A stretch of 64,000 nt of DNA from Catenovulum sp052056295 (GCF_052056295.1 NZ_CP182493.1:868001-932000), one strand, 5' to 3'; numbered from the stretch's first letter, positions 36,401-45,703 are shown. Notes: generated by a model from the sequence alone, not told the origin. Made by a program: numbers and translations.

Positions 36401-37410
36401 AACTTCTCGATAGGCTAACTTCCATTGATGATGAATCTTCTAACGATTTTTTCAGTTCAATGTTTACGCCGAGTCAGACTGGTGAAAACGCTGTCAGTAT
36501 TATTGATAACAAGCTAATTCCAGCAATCAGAAAGTCACGCGAGTATCCAGAAATTACGGATGACATAGCCAAACTTTGGACACAGTTGGGGCGTGCCGTG
36601 CTGCAACTAGATTATGCTTGGAACCCCAAAAGCTTTGTTTATGGCATTCATACACCATTAAAAGATTGGGCTTGTATTGAAAAGCCAACTCACAGCAGTT
36701 CATTCACAGAGATCTGGTACGATCCTGAAACATGGCAGTTTTTCAGTGAATCAGGTAAGGGCCGCATCCCCTATCGTCCAGATAGACTATACAGCTACAT
36801 TCAGTCACACAGTGCCATCATAGATTGGTTCAACAAAAAGGGCTACAGGACATCAATGTATCCTATCGCTTGTGAATTAGAGGAGACATATGTCCTCCAC
36901 CCTCGCATCACTCAGAGAATTTTACAAGGAAGGTTGGGTGAAGAGGCAATACGAGCTTTATTGCATTCGCAAAGCGTGTCCACTCACACAACCTTAAATA
37001 GCCAAAGTGTACTTGAGCTTTATGATTTTACGGTCTCAAAAACTGATTTTAGAGTAGATGCAAAATTTTGGGGAAGTGACAGCCTCGATAAAACTGATGA
37101 GCAATACCAAGAATGGCTAATAAATGGTGCTCAACCTGACAAAGCCCCACTTGGATTAATTAGTAAACTACAAGCAATTCGAAATGCGGAAGGCTTTGAA
37201 ACCAAACTAGCCATACTCAACTTTGTCTGTACTGAGCATGATACTTCACTTGTAGGATTTAACGAACAATTAAAGCAAGTGCCTGTTACTGCGGCGGACA
37301 TTATCGTACTTAATGGCTGCATAGGTCATGATGCTAAAGATACTGTAACCACTGGCTTCAACCACTTTGTGGATTTGGTTTCTGAACAACAAAACAAGAA
37401 AGAGGACTAA
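33454..37410 (+). CDS. Large DEAD/DEAH-type helicase with C-terminal PD-(D/E)XK nuclease-like domain
   Basis: 1318 residues from ATG 33454, chosen because GAGGTG stands five bases ahead; an upstream ATG at 33442 adds four residues. Helicase motifs: Walker A GPTGGGKSSA (47-56), motif II VDEFDYQ (303-309), motif III LSATS (about 576-580), a TQTASATNGINLDF region (motif V-like, near 830) and motif VI QQQVGRLER (933-941). The spacing and the large insert between II and III suggest a Cas3- or DinG-like SF2 enzyme. Near the C-terminus GEEA (Glu1163/1164), YDF (Asp1191) and VDAK (Asp1202, Lys1204) match a PD-(D/E)XK nuclease. It probably unwinds and cuts nucleic acid. The next gene follows after 3 bp. 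Family name uncertain. Confidence 0.8.
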   Translation: MTTSVSARSYNAIIEDTLTQAIRLGLQSPKSRKTGRRGIAGFCMLQGPTGGGKSSALCRHGNDDGLPPALEQISSTKHQSIFVTHRWNILHDVYANVIKSKDSTGSALTASVIYAQDENIISALLRKPLPHEVDVKSQDLPDPGNTLITLNDKGLLPHDKWGYSAIQKTARKIMREASILEKNSFQSSAPLGKYSRLMKKDLQRSCGQLEFMLLKNMKLLENEAKKAKEKYGDDAKLTEVVKSKLHAFRSNDWIRRIFPGIAWHDDKQHLLIMTTQKLFSSFYDGAQKVRISSSDLKDHVIFVDEFDYQSDVLQQLLAQSQLVHEPPECLGQLLDGGRRLLKRMLFDEDGRVPEIRERLTKLLDDLEDELKENNINLKEDRALVIPAEDHLEGKSFKSQYLFRADHLVTSSQLSMTQASHGFAVKERHYGDKLTADEIDIDKFLRLMEKYIRQFSLMLSDFSSSDGEEQDLLRELSSLLFDAANDYRPSHYSSALPSMSLFSLPQTSLPELNSLRKSNILPNTHANIFGLTNWQLKQNDQKNDLDRLRIQIRRAFLPTTPEGLLLSLASRNLVFGLSATSYIERALGHFDIRWLNSALRYIAECRTPDIQKSYLGYEFKDKPKDWSKRPIPYCQSDADIQRQNNMIAYLSDKKATLRQTDLEVTVSGFDDQLSQQEKIDVLSNLVPEFFQDSDTSISTSAKEHRESTLLKLINVIAVAGTKEKHKGQLAYVNSTKYFRKWLIEDEAKASRNSIQWLCTNEKVAKEFNQNKLLALFKDVFIPISVNEQDITICLLNAECQKRPGFKEAYQAAFDAEYPVLIITQTASATNGINLDFKLSNDKSMDLTCVYILESRHYYFSPQDNSDENLDKMAHAGYQMRNLDKLRRYGEISRKEHRKYISAVMDGTGYQISQLNNSVYKKGSDYIKNTAADIQQQVGRLERVWDHIGNVEIYVSHQLAQDLIKFTALPAYTNHRQILSDLNQKLLDRLTSIDDESSNDFFSSMFTPSQTGENAVSIIDNKLIPAIRKSREYPEITDDIAKLWTQLGRAVLQLDYAWNPKSFVYGIHTPLKDWACIEKPTHSSSFTEIWYDPETWQFFSESGKGRIPYRPDRLYSYIQSHSAIIDWFNKKGYRTSMYPIACELEETYVLHPRITQRILQGRLGEEAIRALLHSQSVSTHTTLNSQSVLELYDFTVSKTDFRVDAKFWGSDSLDKTDEQYQEWLINGAQPDKAPLGLISKLQAIRNAEGFETKLAILNFVCTEHDTSLVGFNEQLKQVPVTAADIIVLNGCIGHDAKDTVTTGFNHFVDLVSEQQNKKED

Positions 37411-37413
37411 AAG

Positions 37414-39870
37414 GTGAGCAATAACAATCAAATAGTAAGAGAATTGCCCCTTTCTCACACAATTTACTTAGACAGTGAAATCGACGCTGAAAAAGCTAAG
37501 AAACTAGTGGTTTACCATTATCCATTGAACAAATCATATCGATGGAAGGAGTGGCAAGAACACTTAGACACAGAGCTTTCTAATCGCTACTACCCATATT
37601 TGATGCGCAGCTACAAAGGGCAATTTGGCTTATTTGTAGCTGTGGACTCTGAAACCACTAAGCCACCGGTTATTCTCAATAAAGATGGAATGGATATTCG
37701 CCCCGAGAAAGTCCAATACTCCGCTGAAATGAACCCCATCTGGATACGTTTGATAATGCGCAAAGTATCTGCATTTGGGACTCATTGCAAAGGAAGTCAT
37801 ACATTAGGTAGGCCTCTTCTTAAAATAGATACTTGGAACACTAAAAAAAGTACAGGCGTCAATGCAATCAGTTTAGATTGTAGAACTCAACAACGCAGGG
37901 ATAGGAATACGACCGAAGTAGTTCTCTTTCATGAGAATGTACCACTTCGTGTATTAGACAGCGCAAAAGCCAACGCAGAACACCGCAATTCTATGTGGGT
38001 ATATGATAAGAACAACGTTTTAGTGCGCTGGATACCTAAAAAAGGTGAAAAACCTTCCGGGCCTGTGTATTCAGAAATACGTAAAAATAAGAACAAACGA
38101 AAGCAACGCGCATTTATTGATCTTTCTAATGCAGATGCCTTCAAGGGCAGCTGGCCATGCTTGCTTAAACCTATTCAAGATGAATTGATTGATAAAGCCC
38201 AAGAATATGGTTTTAACCTAAAACCTAAAATCTTAAACCTCAGGCCATTACCTCTCAAGACTAAATATAAACAAGGTCCAAAAACTCGAAATACAATGCC
38301 TAGTGTAGCATTGCTAGAAAAAATTCTTGTGCTCGACTTACGGTTCTCAAAGAACATATCGGCTGAGCAAATGTTGTTACCACTTAATCAAGCGCTATCT
38401 GAAAAAAGTATTAACACACAACTTCATCTTTTACCTGATTGCGCCCCTCAAAATATTGATAGCCTTGAATTCAGTAAGTCTGATTCAATTTTAGTTCTTT
38501 TAGATCAATATCCTGGAGTTATTGAAGACCATTACCCTCTCACAACTAAACTTCGCACTAAGGTCGCTTGCCAGCATATCAATGTAAACCCATATGACTT
38601 AGACGGTGACTCCATCGAAGCCAAGCTTATTAATGAAATTAGCGACGAAGAGAGTGATGAAACATACTTAGTACCTGAAGACGAATACTATAACTATGCT
38701 CTATCTATGTTTGAGACAGATAGCAGGATGGAGGCACTGAAACGCAATTTAGAAATAGTCATCAAAGAATTAAGTATCAAGCATTTGCTGCATGATGATC
38801 AGGTCAAATTAAGCTCAATGCTTCCTGAAGAGCGCGACGTTCTAACTGAAGAGCTTGTTGTTATAACCGACGGTTACCTGTTTACAGTTCTAAATGACAG
38901 ACCAGTACTCATCCCCTTTAATCCAACCATATCAGAGCATGAAAAAAATTGTGATTTAGTTTTGGGTAAATTTAATACCTCAGTAAAGCAGCTGTTTGCA
39001 TTGTTGAGTAGAGAATGGCCATACAGCTACCAACCACAGGTGGTAATGCAAGGTTTTGGTAGTGATGCAGAAAAGTATGCTAGATTTGCTCGCAGGCAGA
39101 CCATCGTTATACATAAAACGGAATCTGTTTCTATCTACTACCAAGACCCCAAGTACGATACGCCTCATATGCTTCCGAACTACCTTGCAGAAACACTGCA
39201 AGAACTCCAATCACAGAATATCTCTATGCCATTAAAACAGTGGCAGTTACCTGAAAGAGACGTGTTAGAAGAGCATATTAATGAATTGAAGGAAGAAGGT
39301 GAGCTATCAGAGAAAAGTGCAAATACCTTACTTATGCAGCTTGATGATATTAAAACATGCTGGCATGAAGCACTAGGTACTTTATGGCAGGAAAACCGAT
39401 CATCTATTGAATACAAAGAACTAAAGCAACATGCATTTAAAGCACTGTTAGGTGTGATGAACAATAAGTTGCCTGAAGGTGAAATGCCCAAAAAAATTGT
39501 AAGTTCAAGCCTCAGCGGTTCTTGGGCCAAAGTTGCTTCAAGAGTATTTGGTATTCCATTGCAAGACATTCGAGCCTGGTTAAGAGACATTCCTGGTATT
39601 CAAAGGTTATGGCATGACCCAGAGCAAGGCTATTACATTGTAGGAAGCTTAGCGCCGCCTAAATTACAACTAACCAGACAACCAAGTATTCGCCAATGGC
39701 ACGCACTCCAAGGAGAAATGAATACTGAGCTACTTGCCTCATTAATTGATGTTGACTGGGTTCGCTCCAACCAACTTGCTGGTAACCCATGTGTGGCACT
39801 ACTTGTTAGACGGTGGAGAGATTGCCAAAACGGCAAGGAAGAAGCTTTAGGTTTAGGGTTGATAAAATGA
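37414..39870 (+). CDS. Protein of unknown family, second gene of the defence-like operon
   Basis: 818 residues from a GTG with GAGGA seven bases upstream. No signal peptide or membrane helix. The N-terminal 280 residues are beta-rich with many basic residues. At 304-390 is an alpha/beta stretch: KILVLDLRFSK (303-313), a hydrophobic strand SILVLLDQYPGVIED (358-372), then Tyr374, Lys379 and Gln387 in DHYPLTTKLRTKVACQHINV. This recalls the MID half of PIWI/Argonaute proteins, but the Lys-Gln spacing is short and no RNase H catalytic tetrad is visible. NLEIVIKELSIKHLL follows. The C-terminal 200 residues look helical and may hold a DNA-binding winged helix. PIWI-RE proteins are known to pair with helicase and nuclease genes, hence the hypothesis. 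Role not established. Confidence 0.7.
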   Translation: MSNNNQIVRELPLSHTIYLDSEIDAEKAKKLVVYHYPLNKSYRWKEWQEHLDTELSNRYYPYLMRSYKGQFGLFVAVDSETTKPPVILNKDGMDIRPEKVQYSAEMNPIWIRLIMRKVSAFGTHCKGSHTLGRPLLKIDTWNTKKSTGVNAISLDCRTQQRRDRNTTEVVLFHENVPLRVLDSAKANAEHRNSMWVYDKNNVLVRWIPKKGEKPSGPVYSEIRKNKNKRKQRAFIDLSNADAFKGSWPCLLKPIQDELIDKAQEYGFNLKPKILNLRPLPLKTKYKQGPKTRNTMPSVALLEKILVLDLRFSKNISAEQMLLPLNQALSEKSINTQLHLLPDCAPQNIDSLEFSKSDSILVLLDQYPGVIEDHYPLTTKLRTKVACQHINVNPYDLDGDSIEAKLINEISDEESDETYLVPEDEYYNYALSMFETDSRMEALKRNLEIVIKELSIKHLLHDDQVKLSSMLPEERDVLTEELVVITDGYLFTVLNDRPVLIPFNPTISEHEKNCDLVLGKFNTSVKQLFALLSREWPYSYQPQVVMQGFGSDAEKYARFARRQTIVIHKTESVSIYYQDPKYDTPHMLPNYLAETLQELQSQNISMPLKQWQLPERDVLEEHINELKEEGELSEKSANTLLMQLDDIKTCWHEALGTLWQENRSSIEYKELKQHAFKALLGVMNNKLPEGEMPKKIVSSSLSGSWAKVASRVFGIPLQDIRAWLRDIPGIQRLWHDPEQGYYIVGSLAPPKLQLTRQPSIRQWHALQGEMNTELLASLIDVDWVRSNQLAGNPCVALLVRRWRDCQNGKEEALGLGLIK

Positions 39871-42800
39871 AAGTAAAAAATTCGGCGATTATTTATACCG
39901 GATATGACTACCAAACATTGCAAGGTATTAAGCTACTAGCAAACTGGCTTCACAGTCCTGCATCATATAGTCGAGTTGCATTTGAAGCAGACAATGACAG
40001 TAATGAAACACCTGAAGGTATAGATGATGTCGTTGGTGAACGGCCAAATGGCATTAAAGATTTTTGGCAAGTTAAATTTACCCCCTCCCCTGAGAAGGAT
40101 GAAAACTGCCTTACGTGGGATTGGTTGTTAAAAATCTCTGGTAAAACAGCTAGATCTCGTTCCATTCTTAAAAAGCTCTACGATGCAATTAATGCTGTGC
40201 CTGCTGAAAAGCTTGGGGATGTAGTTCTATTGACCAACAAGCGGCCGGATAGATCTATGGAGTCTTGCCTGCGTGGTTCAAAAATAGACTTTCATCAGGT
40301 TGATGATGACTCACAACAAGAGGTTATCCGACAATTAGGAAACCACGAAGCCGCTATGTTTCTTTTTTCGAAGTTGACCGTCCAACATAGTGATGGAGAC
40401 TACCTTACGATAAAGCGTAGTGTTCGAGCCGAGCTTTTGAAGTTTTCCGACGATACAGGCGTTGAGCGGCTTGTCGCAAGAGCACGTGAATGGGCAATGT
40501 TTCAGAATAATCCTCCAGAAAATGGTTGGATTTATCTTCATCATGTTAGAGAAGTTTTATCACCCAAAAGACCGGAGCCCATACCTGAAATATTCTCTGT
40601 GCCTGAGGATTATTGCCTCCCAGATTCAGATTTTCACAATGCTCTACTTGCTCGTATTAACAGCTCAAACGGCGAAGTCATTACGTTAACGGGTAAGCCT
40701 GGTGTTGGAAAAAGTACGTATCTATCGTTTCTGTGCCAAGAATTGGAAGATCAGGAAATTCCGCTATTACGTCATCACTATTTCTTATCATTGGGGGATA
40801 CAACAGAAGACAGACTAAGCCCAAGAATCGTCGCTGAATCGCTGCTACATCAAATCAATAGCTTTCACAAAGAAGCAAATGTAAGTACATCCCATCCTGA
40901 AAACCTGCGTGATGCGCTGGTAACCTGCGCAAATTATTACAAAGACAGGGGAAAACCCTTTTTAGTATTAATTGATGGGCTGGATCATGTTTGGCGAGAC
41001 AATGCAAAAAATAAAAAGCCATTGGACGAAACCTTCAGACAATTGCTACCTACAACAGAAAACTTAGTGATACTTGTTGGAACGCAACCAGTTGACGATG
41101 AATTACTCCCTCACACACTGCTTACTCATTCTCCTAAGAATGAATGGCATTGGTTGCCTGAAATGTCTGGAAATTCGATATACGAGTATTTAAAACTTCA
41201 TATTGAATCTGGTCGATTATTCTCCAACTGTCATGAGGATCATGTAGATGAAGAAATTCAGAAAAGTGCTGGCGCGTTATTAAAGGCTACAAATGGCTAT
41301 CCACTGCATGTGATCTACTCATCTGAGTATCTGTCTCATCATGGATTAGCACTTTCTTCCTGGCAAATTGAGAAGCTTCCGCCATGCTCCGATGGCAATA
41401 TTACTACTTACTATTCCGAGCTCTGGCGTAACCTCAATTATAGACAAAAGGATGTTCTTCACCTTTGCAGTGGATTTCAATTTGCATGGCCCAGACCGGC
41501 GATTGGTTGCGTTGTCAAAGATATTCATGAATATGCTCCGAGCGTTGATGCCGTTGCACACATGCTTTCTGAAGGAGTTTGTGGAGTAAGGCCTTTTCAT
41601 GAAAGCTTGGTTGTGTTTGTTAGAAGTCAGGAAGAACACGAAGAACGAATAAGTGCCTTGCTGCCATCTGTGTGTGAATGGCTAAACTTAAGCGCACCTA
41701 TTCATCTCAAGGATAATTGGCTTTGGTCCTGTTTGGCTCGAATGGGCAGCACATCCGAATTACGAGAAGGCGTTGTAAGGGACTGGATACTTGATAAGCT
41801 TATTACTGGCATGCCAGTCAAATCATGCATAAGGCTATTATCTGAAGCTGAAACATATGCATTTGAAGAACTTGAATATGCTGAGGCATATAGCCATAGA
41901 GCATTAAAAACCCGGCTTATAAATGGACCTGAATTCCAGACTTGGGATTCCAATAATTTAAGTACGCTTTCCCTTATATTAGCTGATGAAGCATCTATAA
42001 ATGAATTAATATCAGGACAAAACGAGTATTCACCAACCAAATTATCCATATTGGCAATTGCATTATGGTATAGAGGGGCAGTTGATCAAGCAGAGTTGTT
42101 ATCGCAGAAGGCTATTGATCGATATCGGGCTAAAACCAAACTTTTGTCTTCTCGACACTCTCAAGATAACGAAGCTGAAGCTGCTGTATTGATAAAAGCA
42201 GGAGTATTAACTGACAGCCTTAACTACGATGCGATTTTTGAAGGAGGAAACTTCTCTAATTGGCCCGATGGATATGTGGCTAGTTTTAGACGTGCATGCC
42301 GTACAAAAAAAGAGCTGGGTCTGCTCTTCCGGGCTTGGCAGTGTTTACCCAGTAATTCAAATCATATCGGTCAAATCGAACTCGATGCAATTAGATTAAG
42401 CATTATAGAGGGTGCAGATATTGCCCGTAGGCCAGAATATAGCGCTTTTTCCTCACAGACGTTATCTCAGTTTTTAGATATATTCTCTAAGAAAAAATTT
42501 GCCAGTATTAAAACTCACCTTTTTGATGGCCTGTCGGAAACAGTCTTCAAAGTTGAAAAACCTGGCGGTTATCATAGCTGGTTTTTTTCTTCACTTTGTA
42601 CCAGGTTAAGTGCAGAAGGCGACTTCTCTTGGTTACCAGTTAGTGCAACATCAGATCGAGCGGATGTGTCAGATCATTATGTATTGCTTAATGAGCTTTC
42701 AGATTGGATCGCAAATGAACTTTTAGCAGGGAATACATTAAACTTTGACGTAGTTTGTGCGATGTTTCCGCTGTGGCCAATATTAGATGAGGTTCAATGG

Positions 42801-45638
42801 GAGACAAGAAGAGCCGATATAGCTTTAAAGCGCGATTGGATTGAAATTGCAGCCGATTGTCACCTGATAACAACCAAATCTGAAGTTTCGCGTGATGAAC
42901 TAAAGCAAATTGTTGACTCTGGTGTATTCAGAGTTGACTGGCTTCGGTTATGGTATAAGGAGGTAGGTCTCAAACTGTTAGACGATGATGCTGTTGTACT
43001 GCTCATTGAACTCGACGAGGCTCGACAGTTAAATGAGCTAGAAGAAACAATTGAGAATTCTAATGCTTACCTTGAACTCGCTCAAATAGCATTCCAACAC
43101 GATAATCTAGCCCTTTTTGAAAGGTGTATGAGAAAAACATGGGATTTTGTGCTCGGTTACGGGCATCATAAAGACCCCACTATATTTGATGTTTTAAAAG
43201 CTGTGGAATACCTTTCCGAAGCTGAGCCAGATTCTGCTCTGGAAATATTAGAGCGGATATCACCGATAGTTTTCAATATATCCAAGTTTACCGACGGGGA
43301 TGAAACTAGACACTCTAAGCACTCCATATCTTCACTATTAGCAAAATTAAACCCGCAAACAGCTGCTTCAGTTTATGATCAAGAGCTTAGCGATGGCGAA
43401 TGGTATTATGCTGAAGAGACAATACTTAGGCTGCTTGAAAAATGTGACTTTTCTTCGCCGATTACAAAGCATTTATTTCTCACTGGCTTGCACTCTAGTT
43501 GTTACCAAATGCTAAAAGTAAACGTTGAGAATGGAGATCTACATGCTACTCATATTGCTAATGAAACAGAAACCTGTATTGGAATCGATATTAAAGAAAT
43601 CACTACAGATAAATCAACTGCTGATGAATTTGATGAAAAAATCACTTTACAACCAGCTGATTTTCCACCAGAAAAATTCCAAGAACTATCCCTAGCGCTA
43701 AACGGGAAAATTAGCACCAGTAGTTTTTTAAAAAATTGGTACAAGTATTGGTGTGATCATGGTCAAGAAGATGCTCTATTAAAGCAGTTGACACCACTCA
43801 TTCCAACATTTATTGACCGTTTGAATGACAAACGTCACTTGTTAGATCATCTTTTCTACAGTACACAAAAATTCAACGGTAAAGAAAAAGCATTTAACCT
43901 TTTAGTTTTTGCTCACAAAGCCATGGGTGGCTGGTCTGATTGGTACGAGCGTTCGGAAAATAGTATCAACCGACTTAAAGTGGTGGCTGAGCAATATCCT
44001 AAAAAAACAGACGAGTTTATAAAGCTAACAACATCGGAGTTGGATAATTGGAATGATAAATTCGGTAACTTAATCATTCCAAATGATAAATTAGTCTTTT
44101 TACTTTCCCAGAGTGGAAGGAAGGATGAGGCTCTTGAACTGACATTATCGATGGTTGAAAGCTTGGAAGACAGCGTTCGCAATCTTAAGCTGACTAAACC
44201 AGACTGGGATTGGCGTCGTGATGACTCTCTCGATGAAGCATTGGTTAAGTCGTTAATTTCAAGGCTTAAACTTCCAATACCTTCTGTTAAATTATGGTCT
44301 ATAGACCAACTTTCAATACTTTTAATTGCACAGCACCCAAAAGTTGAAGAATTATTGAAAGAAGATTTAGCCAATAGAAAGCAAGAGTCAGAATGTGTAG
44401 AAGTGCTATGCGTATTTTTCGCAGCCAAGCATCGGGGCTATGTCTGCCCAAAAGATTTAGGTCATTTAATTACAGCAAGGTCCTCTCTCTCAGATCTATT
44501 AATAGAAGAACTGGAACCTACAACAAAAGATTTAGGTGAGTACACCTATCCATTTTCACCGCTTATCAGCTTAACTCATGATAATAATCGATTCGAATAC
44601 TATCAGGGGAATCATGTACCTTTAATGTACAATTCATGGTTAGAAAAAGAAGAGAAAAGAACGAGTATACCTTTTACCGATTACTTTCAATTTGAATGGA
44701 ACACTACATTTGAATATCAGCCTTCAAAAGCAACAAATATTGATTATTTTTTTAGTGGCGATCGTCAAAGGTCTACTGGCCAATTTTATACGCAGGCAAG
44801 TCACCGTGGGCGTTCAGCATATTTAAGAACAATCGAACTAGCCAAAGAGATTTACGGTATGCCGGATTCTTACGCGGGACATTTATCAATTCCAGCATTA
44901 CCTATCGAGCCTGCGTATCTAGCACTTCGCCCTCAAAAACCCAAATGGTTACCAGTTTGGAATGGCATTAACTCCCCTAATGAAGAGCACTTGAGCAACT
45001 ATGTTAAAGAAGCATTAGCCAACTTCTCTCACACAGATGACAGCCATAACCTTTTAGCATTTTCATTACCTATTAAGATTGATGACAATACCTGGATTGA
45101 TTTAACTGCTGTAAAGGTGAACTCTGAAGTAAGGCTGACACCGGACATGCATATAAAAGAACGTTCTCACTGCATTGCTGTTGGCAACCTTCTAGATAAG
45201 GAGCTGTCATATGAACTTGGTGCAAGTCAGCCACATGAAAATCCTACAATGGCCGGCACTTCGTATCCATTTATGAGGTACGGTCATTGGCACTCTGACC
45301 TAGAGTCACGTGGACTCTACATCCCAAAATGCACAATTGATGAAAACAAAATTACAGGCTCATCCTACAATGGCTTGTTTTACTACACTATTGGCAGCGC
45401 CACTATTGGATTTTCATCATTCTGGTATAGCAACTGGCAACCAATTCATCCGAAAGGAGTTCGGTCCCTATGTGGTACTTATACAGCGGTCAGCAAGGAA
45501 AAGCTTGGGATATGGTCAAGCCTGGTTGATAAACAGCAAAAACAATGTTACGTCTGCAATGCCACCGTTCTTAGCTCAGAAGCAAGCTATAGAGAATACG
45601 ACCAGCACGAGTTTAACTTTTTAGTTTACCAAGACTGA
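39867..45638 (+). CDS. Cap4/DUF4297-like nuclease fused to STAND-type NTPase with very long C-terminal region (Avs-like)
   Basis: 1923 residues from ATG 39867, which overlaps the previous stop (ATGA); the longer frame from 39813 would overlap by 58 bp and is less likely. The N-terminus has the Cap4/DUF4297 pattern: TGYDYQ (11-16), EGIDDVV with Asp53/54, and WQVKFT with Gln68-Lys70, a PD-(D/E)XK-type active site. A P-loop domain follows: Walker A TGKPGVGKST (275-284), Walker B VLIDGLDH (367-374) and ILVGTQ. Then about 1400 residues without clear motifs, probably helical repeats. Nuclease-STAND-repeat order is that of Avs-type antiviral sensors, which oligomerise on phage protein and cut DNA. 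A terminator follows. Confidence 0.82.
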   Translation: MKVKNSAIIYTGYDYQTLQGIKLLANWLHSPASYSRVAFEADNDSNETPEGIDDVVGERPNGIKDFWQVKFTPSPEKDENCLTWDWLLKISGKTARSRSILKKLYDAINAVPAEKLGDVVLLTNKRPDRSMESCLRGSKIDFHQVDDDSQQEVIRQLGNHEAAMFLFSKLTVQHSDGDYLTIKRSVRAELLKFSDDTGVERLVARAREWAMFQNNPPENGWIYLHHVREVLSPKRPEPIPEIFSVPEDYCLPDSDFHNALLARINSSNGEVITLTGKPGVGKSTYLSFLCQELEDQEIPLLRHHYFLSLGDTTEDRLSPRIVAESLLHQINSFHKEANVSTSHPENLRDALVTCANYYKDRGKPFLVLIDGLDHVWRDNAKNKKPLDETFRQLLPTTENLVILVGTQPVDDELLPHTLLTHSPKNEWHWLPEMSGNSIYEYLKLHIESGRLFSNCHEDHVDEEIQKSAGALLKATNGYPLHVIYSSEYLSHHGLALSSWQIEKLPPCSDGNITTYYSELWRNLNYRQKDVLHLCSGFQFAWPRPAIGCVVKDIHEYAPSVDAVAHMLSEGVCGVRPFHESLVVFVRSQEEHEERISALLPSVCEWLNLSAPIHLKDNWLWSCLARMGSTSELREGVVRDWILDKLITGMPVKSCIRLLSEAETYAFEELEYAEAYSHRALKTRLINGPEFQTWDSNNLSTLSLILADEASINELISGQNEYSPTKLSILAIALWYRGAVDQAELLSQKAIDRYRAKTKLLSSRHSQDNEAEAAVLIKAGVLTDSLNYDAIFEGGNFSNWPDGYVASFRRACRTKKELGLLFRAWQCLPSNSNHIGQIELDAIRLSIIEGADIARRPEYSAFSSQTLSQFLDIFSKKKFASIKTHLFDGLSETVFKVEKPGGYHSWFFSSLCTRLSAEGDFSWLPVSATSDRADVSDHYVLLNELSDWIANELLAGNTLNFDVVCAMFPLWPILDEVQWETRRADIALKRDWIEIAADCHLITTKSEVSRDELKQIVDSGVFRVDWLRLWYKEVGLKLLDDDAVVLLIELDEARQLNELEETIENSNAYLELAQIAFQHDNLALFERCMRKTWDFVLGYGHHKDPTIFDVLKAVEYLSEAEPDSALEILERISPIVFNISKFTDGDETRHSKHSISSLLAKLNPQTAASVYDQELSDGEWYYAEETILRLLEKCDFSSPITKHLFLTGLHSSCYQMLKVNVENGDLHATHIANETETCIGIDIKEITTDKSTADEFDEKITLQPADFPPEKFQELSLALNGKISTSSFLKNWYKYWCDHGQEDALLKQLTPLIPTFIDRLNDKRHLLDHLFYSTQKFNGKEKAFNLLVFAHKAMGGWSDWYERSENSINRLKVVAEQYPKKTDEFIKLTTSELDNWNDKFGNLIIPNDKLVFLLSQSGRKDEALELTLSMVESLEDSVRNLKLTKPDWDWRRDDSLDEALVKSLISRLKLPIPSVKLWSIDQLSILLIAQHPKVEELLKEDLANRKQESECVEVLCVFFAAKHRGYVCPKDLGHLITARSSLSDLLIEELEPTTKDLGEYTYPFSPLISLTHDNNRFEYYQGNHVPLMYNSWLEKEEKRTSIPFTDYFQFEWNTTFEYQPSKATNIDYFFSGDRQRSTGQFYTQASHRGRSAYLRTIELAKEIYGMPDSYAGHLSIPALPIEPAYLALRPQKPKWLPVWNGINSPNEEHLSNYVKEALANFSHTDDSHNLLAFSLPIKIDDNTWIDLTAVKVNSEVRLTPDMHIKERSHCIAVGNLLDKELSYELGASQPHENPTMAGTSYPFMRYGHWHSDLESRGLYIPKCTIDENKITGSSYNGLFYYTIGSATIGFSSFWYSNWQPIHPKGVRSLCGTYTAVSKEKLGIWSSLVDKQQKQCYVCNATVLSSEASYREYDQHEFNFLVYQD

Positions 45639-45664
45639 AGCTATCTATGAGTATTTCAATGTAA

Positions 45665-45694
45665 AAAAGGCGAACCATCTCTGGTTCGCCTTTT
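45665..45694. terminator. Strong bidirectional intrinsic terminator
   Basis: AAAAGGCGAACCA (45665-45677) and TGGTTCGCCTTTT (45682-45694) form a perfect 13-bp stem with loop TCTC and A/T tracts on both sides. It ends the plus-strand three-gene operon and can also serve gcvP from the minus strand. Confidence 0.92.
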
Positions 45695-45703
45695 CTAAAT
45701 CAT

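Noticed and set aside
39813..39866. Longer N-terminus for the Cap4/STAND protein
   Set aside because: It would overlap the upstream gene by 58 bp with no ribosome site, while ATG 39867 gives a standard ATGA junction and puts the DUF4297 start in place.
37414..39870. Firm naming of the second operon gene as PIWI-RE
   Set aside because: Only a weak MID-like pattern was seen by eye; the spacing is wrong and no RNase H tetrad or defining Arg/Glu could be placed.
43913..44428. 171-codon minus-strand frame inside the Cap4/STAND gene
   Set aside because: Antisense shadow of a strong coding frame, Ser/Leu-rich, no supporting signals.
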